A stretch of DNA of 64,000 nt from Mumia quercus. Lineage in GTDB: Bacteria; Actinomycetota; Actinomycetes; Propionibacteriales; Nocardioidaceae. Positions 42,610 through 51,149 of the stretch are shown here, piece after piece; positions within the stretch are counted from its first letter, which is position 1, and each line of letters begins with the position of its first letter. The translations under genes and the position numbers were made by a program. The notes under the pieces were generated by a model that worked only from the letters and a program-made list of their open reading frames with translations, made no database searches and was not told the DNA's origin. The stretch covers positions 40,349-104,348 of the forward strand of contig NZ_JANZYO010000006.1 in assembly GCF_025506335.1 (NCBI RefSeq). Reading direction: 5' to 3'.

Positions 42610-42933
42610 GTGACGTATGTCATCGCTCAGCCGTGCGTGGACTTGAAGGACCGTGCCTGCGTCGACGAGTGCCCGGTGGATTGCATCTACGAAGGCAAGC
42701 GAATGCTCTACATCCACCCCGACGAGTGCGTCGACTGCGGCGCCTGTGAGCCGGTGTGCCCCGTCGAAGCCATCTTCTACGAGGACGACACCCCGGAGGA
42801 GTGGAAGGACTACTACACCGCCAACGTCGACTTCTTCGACGACCTGGGCTCGCCCGGCGGTGCAGCGAAGATGGGTCCGATCGACAAGGACCACCCGATG
42901 ATCGCTGCTCTGCCCCCGCAGAACCAGGACTGA
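42610..42933 (+). CDS. fdxA: 7Fe ferredoxin
   Basis: A 107-residue ferredoxin with two clusters. The first has [19 protein letters not shown] (spacing of a 3Fe-4S site), the second [12 protein letters not shown] (4Fe-4S CxxCxxCxxxCP). The acidic tail ([20 protein letters not shown]) is typical of the actinobacterial FdxA/FdxC type (Rv1177). It is an electron donor, for example to cytochromes P450. The start is GTG 42610. It overlaps dapC by one base, the same order as Rv1177-Rv1178. Confidence 0.95.
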   Translation: MTYVIAQPCVDLKDRACVDECPVDCIYEGKRMLYIHPDECVDCGACEPVCPVEAIFYEDDTPEEWKDYYTANVDFFDDLGSPGGAAKMGPIDKDHPMIAALPPQNQD

Positions 42934-44087
42934 TGCCGGACCCGAGCCCGCTGGCTCCGGTGAGCGCTGCCGAGCGGTTGGCGGCGCGCTCGGTGTCGCG
43001 GCGGCTCCCGGACTTCCCCTGGGACTCGCTGGCGGAGGCGAAGGCACGTGCGGCCTCGCACCCGGACGGCATCGTCGACCTGTCCATCGGCACGCCCGTC
43101 GACGACACGCCGGCCGTCGCCCGAGAGGCCCTCGCCTCGGCCTCGAACGCGCCTGGCTACCCGCAGACCGTCGGCACCCCGGCACTGCGCCAGGCCGCCG
43201 TGGACTGGCTCGCCCGTCGTCACGGGGTCGACGGGCTCGGGCTCGACGGAGTCCTCCCGGCGATCGGGTCGAAGGAGCTCATCGGCTCGATGGCCCTGCA
43301 CCTCGGTCTGGGCCCTGGAGACACCGTCGTCTTCCCTGAGCTGGCGTACCCGACGTACGAGGTCGGTGCCCGCCTCGCCGGCTGCGACGTGGTGGTCTCC
43401 GACTCGACGGTGGCGCTCGGCCCGCAGTCGCCGGCGCTGATGTGGATCAACTCGCCGTCCAACCCCTCGGGGCGCGTGCTCGGCGTGGACCACCTGCGCA
43501 AGACCGTCCAGTGGGCCCGCGAGCGCGGGGTGCTGCTGGTCTCCGACGAGTGCTATCTCGAGTGCGCCTGGGAGAGCGAGCCGCTCTCCGTCCTCCACCC
43601 TGACGTCAGCGACGGCTCCCACGAGGGCATCCTCGCCGTCCACTCGCTGTCGAAGCGCTCCAACCTCGCCGGCTACCGCGCGGCGTTCGTCGCCGGCGAC
43701 CCCGCGATCGTGCAGGAGCTGCTCGAGGTCCGCAAGAACCTCGGGCTCATCGTCCCCCAGCCCGTCCAGGACGCCATGCGTGCCGCGCTCGACGACGACG
43801 CGCACGCCGACGCGCAGCACGCGGTGTACGCCAGGCGCCGCGCGCAGCTGCGTGACGCGCTCGAGCGTGCCGGGTTCCGCATCGACCACTCCGAGGCGTC
43901 GCTCTACCTCTGGGCGACGCGGGGCGAGCCGGCTCGCCAGACGGTGTCCGCGCTGGCCGAGATCGGCGTGCTGGTGGCCCCCGGCGACTTCTACGGGGCA
44001 GCGGGATCGGAGCACGTCCGCATCGGCTTCACTGCCACCGACGAGCGGGTCGCTGCTGCCGTCGACCGCCTGGCGGCGTGGCGCTGA
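42933..44087 (+). CDS. dapC: succinyldiaminopimelate transaminase
   Basis: A 384-residue class I/II aminotransferase of the actinobacterial DapC type. The PLP lysine is in HSLSKRSNLAGYR, the Asp in SDECYLECAW and the Asn in NSPSNPSGR. It converts N-succinyl-2-amino-6-ketopimelate to N-succinyl-LL-diaminopimelate in lysine and peptidoglycan synthesis. It is coupled to fdxA by a TGATG overlap. dapD and dapE lie within 6 kb, forming a dispersed dap region. Confidence 0.93.
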   Translation: MPDPSPLAPVSAAERLAARSVSRRLPDFPWDSLAEAKARAASHPDGIVDLSIGTPVDDTPAVAREALASASNAPGYPQTVGTPALRQAAVDWLARRHGVDGLGLDGVLPAIGSKELIGSMALHLGLGPGDTVVFPELAYPTYEVGARLAGCDVVVSDSTVALGPQSPALMWINSPSNPSGRVLGVDHLRKTVQWARERGVLLVSDECYLECAWESEPLSVLHPDVSDGSHEGILAVHSLSKRSNLAGYRAAFVAGDPAIVQELLEVRKNLGLIVPQPVQDAMRAALDDDAHADAQHAVYARRRAQLRDALERAGFRIDHSEASLYLWATRGEPARQTVSALAEIGVLVAPGDFYGAAGSEHVRIGFTATDERVAAAVDRLAAWR

Positions 44088-44226
44088 CGACCCCCTGACC
44101 GCGACCCGCGCGACTCGCCAACGACGACCGCTGGCACAAAGCGAGCGGGGGGACCTCTGAGTGGCTAGCCTCCGAAGTGTCGAGCGCCTTCACGCGCTCC
44201 CAGACAGATACAGAGGAGACGGCCCC

Positions 44227-45183
44227 ATGAGCGACCAGCAGCAGCCTCCAGGTGATCAGACACCTGGCAACGAGCCGCCGAGCGGTCCGCCCCCGTACGA
44301 CCCGCCCACCCCGCCTTCGCAGGGCCCGCCTGGGGAGGGTGGCTACGGCCCGCCTCCCGGTGGGGGTGGCTACGGCCCGCCTCCCGGTGGGGGCGGGTAC
44401 GGTCCACCTCCCGGTGGGGGTGGTTATGGTCCGCCTCCCGGTGGGGGTGGTTATGGTCCACCTCCCGGTGGGGGTGGTTATGGTCCGCCTCCCGGTGGAG
44501 GCGGCTACGGCGCGACGCCCCAGCAGCTGAACGTCGGCCAGGCGATCTCGTACGGCTGGGACAAGTTCCGCGCGAACTGGGGCGTGTGGGTGCTGGTCAC
44601 CCTCGTCTTCGTCCTGATCCAGGCCGTGCTGAGCGGCATCGGCAACGGGTTCGACTACTCGAGCTCGGACGCCTGGGACGACAACGGGTACACCCTGGCG
44701 ACCGGCCTGAGCATCCTCGGCGTGATCGTCGGCATCGCGAGCACGATCCTGTCGTGGCTCATGCAGGCCGCGCAGACCCGTGGCGGTCTGCAGGAGACGA
44801 CGGGCAACAAGCCGTCGTTCGGCGACTTCTTCAAGTGGGGCGACCGGGCTGGCACCGTCATCCTGACGCTGCTGCTTCTCGGTGTGCTCACGTTCGTCGG
44901 CATTTTGCTGTGCGTCCTGCCGGGCATCATCTTCACGTTCTTCGCCTGGTACACCCTGTGGTTCGTGCTCGACCGGGGGATGAGCCCGTTCGAGGCCCTG
45001 CAGGCCAGCTTCCGCCTGGTCGGCAACAACCTCGGCCCGGTGTTCCTGCTCGCGCTCGCGCTCATCGGCATCAACATCGTGGGCGCCTGCCTGTGCGGCA
45101 TCGGCCTGCTCGTCACGGTCCCGATCACGCTGATCGCGACCGCGTACAGCTTCAAGGTCCTCACCCAGCAGCCGGTCGCCTGA
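44227..45183 (+). CDS. membrane protein with Gly-Tyr-Pro tandem repeats
   Basis: A 318-residue protein. Residues 1-37 are polar and Pro-rich. Residues about 38-95 contain six copies of a nine-residue unit (YGPPPGGGG). A 5-6 TM domain follows (about 115-310), with DUF975-like character (VGQAISYGWDKFRANWGVW and WYTLWFVLDRGMSPFEALQA). The repeat region should be disordered and cytoplasmic. Similar Pro/Gly/Tyr-rich N-termini on membrane proteins are frequent in actinobacteria. GAGGAGA precedes ATG 44227. An earlier GTG at 44161 is less likely. The 3' end is near the second dispersed palindrome. Confidence 0.78.
   Translation: MSDQQQPPGDQTPGNEPPSGPPPYDPPTPPSQGPPGEGGYGPPPGGGGYGPPPGGGGYGPPPGGGGYGPPPGGGGYGPPPGGGGYGPPPGGGGYGATPQQLNVGQAISYGWDKFRANWGVWVLVTLVFVLIQAVLSGIGNGFDYSSSDAWDDNGYTLATGLSILGVIVGIASTILSWLMQAAQTRGGLQETTGNKPSFGDFFKWGDRAGTVILTLLLLGVLTFVGILLCVLPGIIFTFFAWYTLWFVLDRGMSPFEALQASFRLVGNNLGPVFLLALALIGINIVGACLCGIGLLVTVPITLIATAYSFKVLTQQPVA
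44344..44505 (+). repeat. six tandem 27-bp repeats within the membrane-protein gene
   Basis: Units begin at 44344, 44371, 44398, 44425, 44452 and 44479, each encoding YGPPPGGGG. Copies differ mainly at third codon positions (TAC/TAT, GGC/GGT), so the array is evolving by duplication with purifying selection on the protein. Copy number could vary between strains. Confidence 0.92.
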
Positions 45184-45194
45184 CGCCTCAGCCC

Positions 45195-45242
45195 GGACGT
45201 CATACGAATCGAGGGTCTGCGCCCACGATTCGTATGACGTCC
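45195..45242. repeat. dispersed palindrome copy 2, between convergent genes
   Basis: GGACGTCATACGAATC (45195-45210) pairs perfectly over 16 bp with GATTCGTATGACGTCC (45227-45242) around a 16-base loop. It shares the outer arms with the copy at 30489-30534, and again lies between convergent gene ends (45183 and 45246). It could serve as a bidirectional terminator. Confidence 0.8.
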
Positions 45243-45245
45243 GGC

Positions 45246-46223
45246 TCACGACACGTCGACGTGGACGTGGTCGCGGTGCTCGAGGACCGCCCGGTCGCCG
45301 CCGCGCGCCGGCGGGGAGTAGTCCCGCCAGCCCTGCGGTGCGCGCCGCGCCGTCCAGATCTTCGCGTCGTAGATGACGGTCGCCACACCGAGCCGCTTGG
45401 CGTTGGCGACCAGGTACTGCGCGAGCGCCCAGCCCTGCTTCTTCGACTCGGCGTTCACCGGGCGGAAGAAGATGTCGACCGCCCGTCCCTCGTAGTGCTT
45501 CGAGCCTGCCGAGTGCCCCGTGCTCACGCCCTCCGGGGCGTACCCGCCGGTGGGCAGCCGTCCGAACGCGCGCCGGACGTCGACGCGTACGGCCTCGGCC
45601 GCGGCGGTCAGCCCGTTCTCGCCCAGCGCCGCCGGAGTCTCGTCCGCGGGGTCGACGACGCAGCTGAACGCGCCGGGGGAGTTGCCGGTGAGCGCCGACG
45701 CGATCGCGCGCCCGTACGCCTCGTGGTCGGCGTACGCCTCCGGGAAGCCGGAGCGCTGCACCGCCTGGGCCGCCTCGGTGATCGACATCGTGCGGTAGCC
45801 GTCGATCTTCTCGAGGCCGTCGTAGAAGCGGTTGATCGCGTAGCGCGGCTCCATGATCTGCTCCGGCGTGCCCCAGCCCTGCGAGGGTCGCTGCTGGAAG
45901 AGCCCGAGGGAGTCGCGGTCGCCGTAGTCGATGTTGCGCATCTTCGACTCTTGGTAGGCGGTCGCGACCGCGATCGTCACCGCCCTGGCGGGCAGTCCGC
46001 GACGCTTTGCGATCGCGGCCATCAGCGACGCGTGCTCGGCCTGCTCGAGGTCGAGCGTGGCGTACGTGCCGTCGACCTCGACCGTGCACTCCTCACCACG
46101 CAGCTGCGGGACGAAACCGCTGCGTGCGAGCACGACGATCCCCGCCGCCACGAGCCCGACCAGGAGCACGAGCACCAGGAGGACGACCCCGCCGCGCCCG
46201 GAGCGCTGTGAGGTGGCGTCCAC
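45246..46223 (-). CDS. membrane-anchored cell-wall protein, lysozyme-like plus peptidase-like C-domain
   Basis: A 325-residue protein with an N-terminal TM (about 12-34). A lysozyme/transglycosylase-like region (about 80-175) has AVATAYQESKMRNIDYGDRD followed by SLGLFQQRPSQGWGT, where the E of QESK is a catalytic candidate. A C-terminal domain has HYEGRAVDIFF and HRDHVHVDVS, the HxxxxxxD...HxH metal-ligand pattern of D-Ala-D-Ala carboxypeptidase-like (ARB_07466) domains. It probably acts on peptidoglycan outside the membrane. It follows dapD with a 5-bp gap and may share its transcript. Confidence 0.8.
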   Translation of the reverse strand: MDATSQRSGRGGVVLLVLVLLVGLVAAGIVVLARSGFVPQLRGEECTVEVDGTYATLDLEQAEHASLMAAIAKRRGLPARAVTIAVATAYQESKMRNIDYGDRDSLGLFQQRPSQGWGTPEQIMEPRYAINRFYDGLEKIDGYRTMSITEAAQAVQRSGFPEAYADHEAYGRAIASALTGNSPGAFSCVVDPADETPAALGENGLTAAAEAVRVDVRRAFGRLPTGGYAPEGVSTGHSAGSKHYEGRAVDIFFRPVNAESKKQGWALAQYLVANAKRLGVATVIYDAKIWTARRAPQGWRDYSPPARGGDRAVLEHRDHVHVDVS

Positions 46224-46228
46224 GGCGC

Positions 46229-47164
46229 TCAGTTCGCGTGGAGCGCGGCGTTGAGCGTGATGCCGCTGCCGTGGCGCGGGCGCGCCTCGAGTCGGCCCGT
46301 CTCGGAGTTGGTGAGGAAGAGGAGGTTGTCGTGCCCGGAGAGCTCGGCTGCCTTCACCACCGAGCCGTCGGGCAGCGTCACCTTGGACCCCGCGGTGACG
46401 TAGCAGCCGGCCGCCACGACGCAGTCGTCGCCGAGCGAGATGCCGATGCCGGCGTTGGCGCCGAGCAGGCAGTTCTCGCCGAGGCTGATCACCTGCTTGC
46501 CCCCACCGGAGAGCGTGCCCATGATCGAGGCGCCCCCGCCGACGTCGGTGCCGTCACCCACGACGACCCCGGCGCTGATGCGGCCCTCGATCATCGCGTG
46601 CCCGAGCGTGCCCGCGTTGAAGTTGACGAAACCCTCGTGCATCACAGTCGTGCCCTCGGCGAGGTGCGCTCCGAGGCGGACGCGGTCGGCGTCCCCGATG
46701 CGCACGCCCGACGGCAGCACGTAGTCGGTCATCCGAGGGAACTTGTCGACGCTCGTGACGGCCACGTTGAGACCCGCCGCGCGCGCCCGCAGCCGCGTCT
46801 CCTCGAAGCCCTCGACGGCGCACGGACCGATCGACGTCCACACGACGTTGGCGAGCAGGCCGAACTGGCCGTCGAGGTTCGCGCCGTGAGGGCGGACGAG
46901 GCGGTGCGACAGCAGGTGCAGCCGCAGGTAGACGTCGTACGCGTCGACGGGCGGCGTCGCGAGGTCGCCGATCTCGGTGCGGACGACCGTACGACGGACC
47001 CGGCGGACCTCGTCCTCACCCTCGAGGGCGGTCAGGCCGCTCGGCTCGGCGGTGCCGTCGAAGGCGCCGAGCGCGGGGTTGGGGTACCAGACGTCGAGGA
47101 CCGTGCCGTCCTCGGTGAGCGTGGCGATGCCGTACGCCCAGGCGGGCTGCGGGGAGGAGGTCAT
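46229..47164 (-). CDS. dapD: tetrahydrodipicolinate N-succinyltransferase
   Basis: A 311-residue DapD of the actinobacterial (Rv1201c) type. The N-terminal domain precedes a left-handed beta-helix of hexapeptide repeats ([40 protein letters not shown]). Catalytic E/G residues sit in [10 protein letters not shown]. It makes N-succinyl-2-amino-6-ketopimelate, the substrate of dapC. It diverges from the VOC gene with 53 bp between; the start at ATG 47164 is standard. As in M. tuberculosis, dapE is close by on the opposite strand. Confidence 0.95.
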   Translation of the reverse strand: MTSSPQPAWAYGIATLTEDGTVLDVWYPNPALGAFDGTAEPSGLTALEGEDEVRRVRRTVVRTEIGDLATPPVDAYDVYLRLHLLSHRLVRPHGANLDGQFGLLANVVWTSIGPCAVEGFEETRLRARAAGLNVAVTSVDKFPRMTDYVLPSGVRIGDADRVRLGAHLAEGTTVMHEGFVNFNAGTLGHAMIEGRISAGVVVGDGTDVGGGASIMGTLSGGGKQVISLGENCLLGANAGIGISLGDDCVVAAGCYVTAGSKVTLPDGSVVKAAELSGHDNLLFLTNSETGRLEARPRHGSGITLNAALHAN

Positions 47165-47217
47165 GCGGCCCAGGTTATCGAGCGGTCCCAGGGCCTCCCG
47201 TGGCCTAGGGTGCGGAG

Positions 47218-47916
47218 ATGGCTGACGTCCGGTTCAAAGACCTGTGCATCGACGTGAACGACGTGCCGGTGGCGACCGCCTTCTGGGCAGCGGCGCTCGG
47301 GCTCCGTGCCGAGGAGCTGCCTGACGGTGACGCGGTGCTGCGCGGTCCGACCCCCGAGCACCGGGTGTGGATCAACGCCGTCCCCGAGCCGAGGACGGTC
47401 AAGCAGCGCGTCCACTTCGACGTGCACGGCCGCTCGGTCGCCGAGTACGAGGCGATGGGGGCCGTCCGGCTGCCGGGGTGGGACACCCCGTGGACGGTGA
47501 TGGGCGACGCGGAGGGCGGCGGCGAGCTGTGCATCTTCGAGCGCGACGACGACTGGTGGGCGGCCCACCCCGAGCCGTACCGGCTGTACGAGGTCGCCGT
47601 GGACGCGGCCGACCACGAGACGATCACCCAGTGGTGGGCGGACGTCCTCGGCGTCGAGGTCCACGACGAGGGTCGCGGGTTCAGCTGGGTCGTCCCGCCT
47701 GGCGCGCCCTTCGAGGCACTGGTGTTCGCCGACGTGCCGGAGCCCAAGACGGTCAAGAACCGCATCCACTGGGACGTCACCGGCGGACCGGGTGCGGTCG
47801 AGGACCTCGTACGGCGAGGAGCGCGGGTGCTCCGTGAGCCCGACGACGTGGTGGCGTGGACCGTGATGGCCGATCCGGAGGGCAACGAGTTCTGCGTGTT
47901 CGCGGAGCAGACGTGA
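47218..47916 (+). CDS. two-domain VOC (glyoxalase-like) protein
   Basis: A 232-residue protein with two repeated beta-alpha-beta-beta-beta units. Each has the parallel phrases [20 protein letters not shown] and [20 protein letters not shown], followed by W-T-V-M and ending in a Glu/Cys-Phe strand ([17 protein letters not shown]). Such tandem VOC proteins may bind a metal or ligand; actual chemistry is unknown. The ATG at 47218 has GGAG two to five bases upstream. It overlaps udgX by 4 bp. Confidence 0.82.
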   Translation: MADVRFKDLCIDVNDVPVATAFWAAALGLRAEELPDGDAVLRGPTPEHRVWINAVPEPRTVKQRVHFDVHGRSVAEYEAMGAVRLPGWDTPWTVMGDAEGGGELCIFERDDDWWAAHPEPYRLYEVAVDAADHETITQWWADVLGVEVHDEGRGFSWVVPPGAPFEALVFADVPEPKTVKNRIHWDVTGGPGAVEDLVRRGARVLREPDDVVAWTVMADPEGNEFCVFAEQT

Positions 47917-48593
47917 CGCCGCGCCCTTCGTATCCCGGGGCGGGCGCGTACGTGCCGTCCCGCCCGTCGCGGCGCAGCCTGCACGCGGCGGCACGAGGAT
48001 GCGAGGGGTGCGACCTCTACCGCGACGCGACCCAGGTCGTGATGGGCGACGGCCCGGCGCGAGCCCGTCTGGTGCTCGTGGGGGAGCAGCCCGGCGACGT
48101 CGAGGACCGGGAGGGCGAGCCGTTCGTGGGCCCGGCGGGACGGCTCCTCCACCAGGCGCTCGACGCCGCCGGTGTCTCCACGGAGACGGCATACCTCACC
48201 AACGCGGTCAAGCACTTCCGGTTCGAGCGCGACGCCCGTGGCAAGCGCCGCATCCACAAGACGCCCTCGGCGGGCCACGTCGTCGCGTGCCGGCCGTGGC
48301 TCGTCGCGGAGCTGAAGGTCACCCGCCCTGAGGGGGTCGTGCTGCTCGGGGCGACGGCGGCGCACGCCGTGCTCGGCATGGACTTCCGCCTGACCGAGCG
48401 GCGTGGACGGCTGGAGGACTGGCCGCAGGACTGGCCGGGCGTCGTCAGCAGCCGCTCTCCCGTCCCGCGGTGGGCGCTGGCGACGGTCCACCCGTCAGCG
48501 GTGCTCCGCTCGCGCGAGCGGGAGACCGACTTCGACGCCCTCGTCGCCGACCTCACGGTGGTGGCCGACGCTCTCGCGCGTCCGCAGGCGTGA
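47913..48593 (+). CDS. udgX: UdgX, uracil-DNA crosslinking glycosylase
   Basis: A 226-residue family-4-like uracil-DNA glycosylase with the UdgX-specific loop KRRIH (111-115). H115 corresponds to the His that forms a covalent bond with the abasic site in M. smegmatis UdgX. The active-site motif GEQPGD (57-62) is typical of UdgX/UDG-4. C30 and C33 (GCEGC) are consistent with the 4Fe-4S cluster. It excises uracil and remains crosslinked to DNA, unlike other UDGs. It starts at GTG 47913 within a GTGA overlap with the VOC gene. Confidence 0.93.
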   Translation: MTPRPSYPGAGAYVPSRPSRRSLHAAARGCEGCDLYRDATQVVMGDGPARARLVLVGEQPGDVEDREGEPFVGPAGRLLHQALDAAGVSTETAYLTNAVKHFRFERDARGKRRIHKTPSAGHVVACRPWLVAELKVTRPEGVVLLGATAAHAVLGMDFRLTERRGRLEDWPQDWPGVVSSRSPVPRWALATVHPSAVLRSRERETDFDALVADLTVVADALARPQA

Positions 48594-48606
48594 TGGGATG
48601 GGCGTC

Positions 48607-49683
48607 ATGAGCTCGCTCGACCTCGACGCGGACGTCGTCGCCCTCACCGCCGCCCTCGTCGACATCCCGTCCGAGAGCCGGCAGGAGAAGGCGGTCGCCG
48701 ACGCCGTCGAGGCGACGCTGCGCGCGCTGCCGCACCTCGAGGTCGTCCGTGACGGTCACACGCTCGTCGCCCGTACGCAACTCGGCCGCGACAGCCGGGT
48801 GGTGATCGCGGGGCACCTCGACACCGTGCCGGCGAACGACAACCTCCCCTCGCGGCTCGACGGGGACGACCTGTGGGGACTGGGCTCGTGCGACATGAAG
48901 GGCGGCGTCGCCGTCGCCCTCCGTGCCGCCGCACACGTCCCGGCTCCCGTGCGCGACGTGACGTACGTGTTCTACGAGGCCGAGGAGATCGAGGCCTCGG
49001 CCAACGGGCTCGGGCGACTGGCCAGAGAGCGTCCCGAGCTGCTCGCCGGCGACTTCGCGATCCTCATGGAGCCCTCGAACGCGGTGATCGAGGCGGGGTG
49101 CCAGGGGTCCTTGCGCGTCGACGTCGTCACGCGCGGCGAGCGCGCTCACGCCGCACGCTCGTGGATGGGCGACAACGCCGTCCACCGCCTCGCGCCCCTC
49201 CTGCAGCGGCTCGCCGAGCACCAGGCCCGTACGCCGGTCATCGACGGTCTCACCTACCGCGAGGGCGTCAACGCGGTCGGCGTCAGCGGCGGTGTCGCCT
49301 CGAACGTGGTGCCCGACGAGGCCCGCCTGAGCGTGAACTACCGCTTCGCGCCGGACCGTACGGAGGAGGAGGCGTTGGCGTACCTCCGCGGCCTCTTCGA
49401 GGGGTACGAGGTGGTGGTGACCGACAGCGCCCCAGGCGCGATGCCCGGGCTCGACCGGCCCGCGGCAGCCGCCTTCGTGGAGGCGATGGGCGGCAAGGTC
49501 AACCCCAAGTTCGGCTGGACCGACGTCGCCCAGTTCACGTCGCTGGGCGTCCCGGCGGTGAACTTCGGGCCCGGCGACCCCTTGCTGGCCCACAAGCAGG
49601 ACGAGCGGGTCCCGGTGGCGCAGCTGCGCGACGTCGAGCAGCGTCTCCAGGCATGGTTGGGCGGCGAAGGAGGACAGGGATGA
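48607..49683 (+). CDS. dapE: succinyl-diaminopimelate desuccinylase
   Basis: A 358-residue M20 metallohydrolase. The zinc-ligand His-Asp is in AGHLDTVPAND, the bridging Asp in GSCDMKGGVA, the catalytic Glu in YEAEEIEA and a further ligand Glu in LMEPSNA. The C-terminal His is in LLAHKQDERV. It releases succinate and LL-diaminopimelate. Starts at ATG 48598 or 48607; the latter gives the usual MSSLDLDADVVALT. The stop overlaps the LOG gene by 4 bp. The order dapE - LOG gene matches Rv1202-Rv1205. Confidence 0.95.
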   Translation: MSSLDLDADVVALTAALVDIPSESRQEKAVADAVEATLRALPHLEVVRDGHTLVARTQLGRDSRVVIAGHLDTVPANDNLPSRLDGDDLWGLGSCDMKGGVAVALRAAAHVPAPVRDVTYVFYEAEEIEASANGLGRLARERPELLAGDFAILMEPSNAVIEAGCQGSLRVDVVTRGERAHAARSWMGDNAVHRLAPLLQRLAEHQARTPVIDGLTYREGVNAVGVSGGVASNVVPDEARLSVNYRFAPDRTEEEALAYLRGLFEGYEVVVTDSAPGAMPGLDRPAAAAFVEAMGGKVNPKFGWTDVAQFTSLGVPAVNFGPGDPLLAHKQDERVPVAQLRDVEQRLQAWLGGEGGQG

Positions 49684-50441
49684 GCAACGACTGGCCGGGT
49701 GGGGCTCCGCCGGTGGGCGAGGCCGAGGAGGACGAGCGGATCCGGGGTCCGGTGGTCCTGCGGCGAGGACAGATCCCGCCGACCACCACCGACCAACGAC
49801 TTCTCGACTCCCGCGGCCCCGGCGACTGGGTCCACACGGACCCGTGGCGGGTGATGCGGATCCAGGCCGAGTTCGTCGAGGGCTTCGGCGCGCTTTCGGA
49901 GCTCGGTCCCGCGGTGAGCGTGTTCGGGTCGGCGCGCATGGGACCAGGGACGCGCTGGTACGAGGCGGCTCGTGAGGTCGGGCACCGCTTCGCCGAGGCC
50001 GGGATCGGCGTGATCACCGGTGGCGGGCCGGGGATCATGGAGGCGGCGAACCGCGGGGCTTGCGAGGGCGGCGGCGTCTCCGTCGGCCTCGGCATCGAGC
50101 TGCCGTTCGAGGAGAGGATGAACCGGTGGGTCGACCTCGGGGTCAACTTCCGCTACTTCTTCGCCCGCAAGACGATGTTCGTGAAGTACGCCCAGGGGTT
50201 CGTGGTCTTCCCCGGCGGCTACGGGACCCTCGACGAGCTGTTCGAGGCGTTGACGCTGGCTCAGACCCGCAAGGTCACGGAGTTCCCCGTGGTCCTCTTC
50301 GGGTCGTCGTACTGGAACGGGCTGCTCGACTGGCTCCACGACTCCGTGCTCGAGGAGCAGGCGATCGTCGCCCAGGACGTCGACCGGTTGATCGTCACCG
50401 ACGACGTCGACGAGGTTGTCGCGCAGTTCCACGGGGCCTGA
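49680..50441 (+). CDS. LOG-family / TIGR00730 Rossmann-fold protein
   Basis: A 253-residue protein with SVFGSARMGPGTRWYEAARE and the two LOG motifs ITGGGPGIMEAANRGA and VVFPGGYGTLDELFEALT (PGGxGTxxE). This corresponds to Rv1205. The mycobacterial homologue releases cytokinin-like bases from their riboside monophosphates; others in the family are generic nucleotide 5'-monophosphate phosphoribohydrolases. ATG 49680 overlaps dapE by 4 bp. A hairpin at 50458-50481 follows the stop. Confidence 0.9.
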   Translation: MSNDWPGGAPPVGEAEEDERIRGPVVLRRGQIPPTTTDQRLLDSRGPGDWVHTDPWRVMRIQAEFVEGFGALSELGPAVSVFGSARMGPGTRWYEAAREVGHRFAEAGIGVITGGGPGIMEAANRGACEGGGVSVGLGIELPFEERMNRWVDLGVNFRYFFARKTMFVKYAQGFVVFPGGYGTLDELFEALTLAQTRKVTEFPVVLFGSSYWNGLLDWLHDSVLEEQAIVAQDVDRLIVTDDVDEVVAQFHGA

Positions 50442-50457
50442 CGGCGCCTGCGCCGAC

Positions 50458-50481
50458 GGGCACGCCGGGCGCGCCGTGCCC
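50458..50481 (+). terminator. hairpin after LOG gene
   Basis: GGGCACG (50458-50464) and CGTGCCC (50475-50481) form a 7-bp GC stem with a 10-base loop, 17 bp past the stop codon. A second short stem (GGCGC/GCGCC) precedes it. Confidence 0.5.
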
Positions 50482-50490
50482 CCGGCGAGC

Positions 50491-50504
50491 CTGCCGTACG
50501 GCAG
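50491..50504. promoter_or_regulatory. palindrome upstream of tetR, candidate operator
   Basis: A perfect 14-bp palindrome CTGCCGTACGGCAG, 33 bp before the TetR start codon, in the expected promoter area. TetR-family proteins typically bind short inverted repeats near their own gene, so this is a reasonable autoregulatory site. It could also be part of the preceding terminator. Confidence 0.5.
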
Positions 50505-50537
50505 AATTGCCGGGACAGCCGAACGGACGGAGAACAC

Positions 50538-51149
50538 GTGCGCGTCTCCTCGCAACAGCGACGTGAACAGCTCATCGAGGCTGCGCTCGTGGTCGCCAAG
50601 CGCGACGGGGTCGGCGCCGTGAGCACCCGTACGGTCGCCGCCGAGGCCGGAGCGACGCCCGGGATCGTCCACTACGTGTTCTCCTCGATGGAGGAACTGC
50701 TGCGGGCGATGATCTCGCGGATGGCCGACCAGTACATCGACACGGTGACCGACGTGGCGGTCTCCGGCGACCACGACGTCAGCTCGTTGCTCGAGAAGAG
50801 CTTCACCCAGCTGTGGAGCTCGGTCGAGGGCGACCCCGACGGCCACCTGCTCACGTTCGAGGTCGCGGCGCACGCGCTGCGTCACGCGGGCTTCAACGAC
50901 CTGGCCCGGTGGCAGTACGCGACCTACCAGGAGACGGCGCAGCGCGTCCTCGAGCGGGTCGCCGAGGTGTGCGAGATCGAGTGGACGGTGCCGCTCGACG
51001 TGCTCGCCCGCATGCTGGTGGTCATCAACGACGGCGTGGTGCTGACGTGGCTCGTCGACCGCGACAGCGTCAAGGCGCGCGAGGTCTACGAGGTGTTCAT
51101 CGGCGAGGTGTCGGCCTACGCCAGGCCTCTCCGGGACACGGCCGGCTGA
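50538..51149 (+). CDS. TetR-family transcriptional regulator
   Basis: A 203-residue protein. The N-terminal TetR HTH is at about 8-55 (RREQLIEAALVVAKRDGVGA, then VAAEAGATPGIVHYVFSSME). The C-terminal domain is a ligand-binding helical bundle that resembles BetI-type regulators. Target genes are not evident. Start GTG 50538. Its last 34 bp overlap the convergent dihydropteroate synthase-like gene. Confidence 0.88.
   Translation: MRVSSQQRREQLIEAALVVAKRDGVGAVSTRTVAAEAGATPGIVHYVFSSMEELLRAMISRMADQYIDTVTDVAVSGDHDVSSLLEKSFTQLWSSVEGDPDGHLLTFEVAAHALRHAGFNDLARWQYATYQETAQRVLERVAEVCEIEWTVPLDVLARMLVVINDGVVLTWLVDRDSVKAREVYEVFIGEVSAYARPLRDTAG

Noticed and set aside
44344-44505. CRISPR-like repeat
   Set aside because: Tandem 27-bp units without spacers, inside a coding sequence and in frame.
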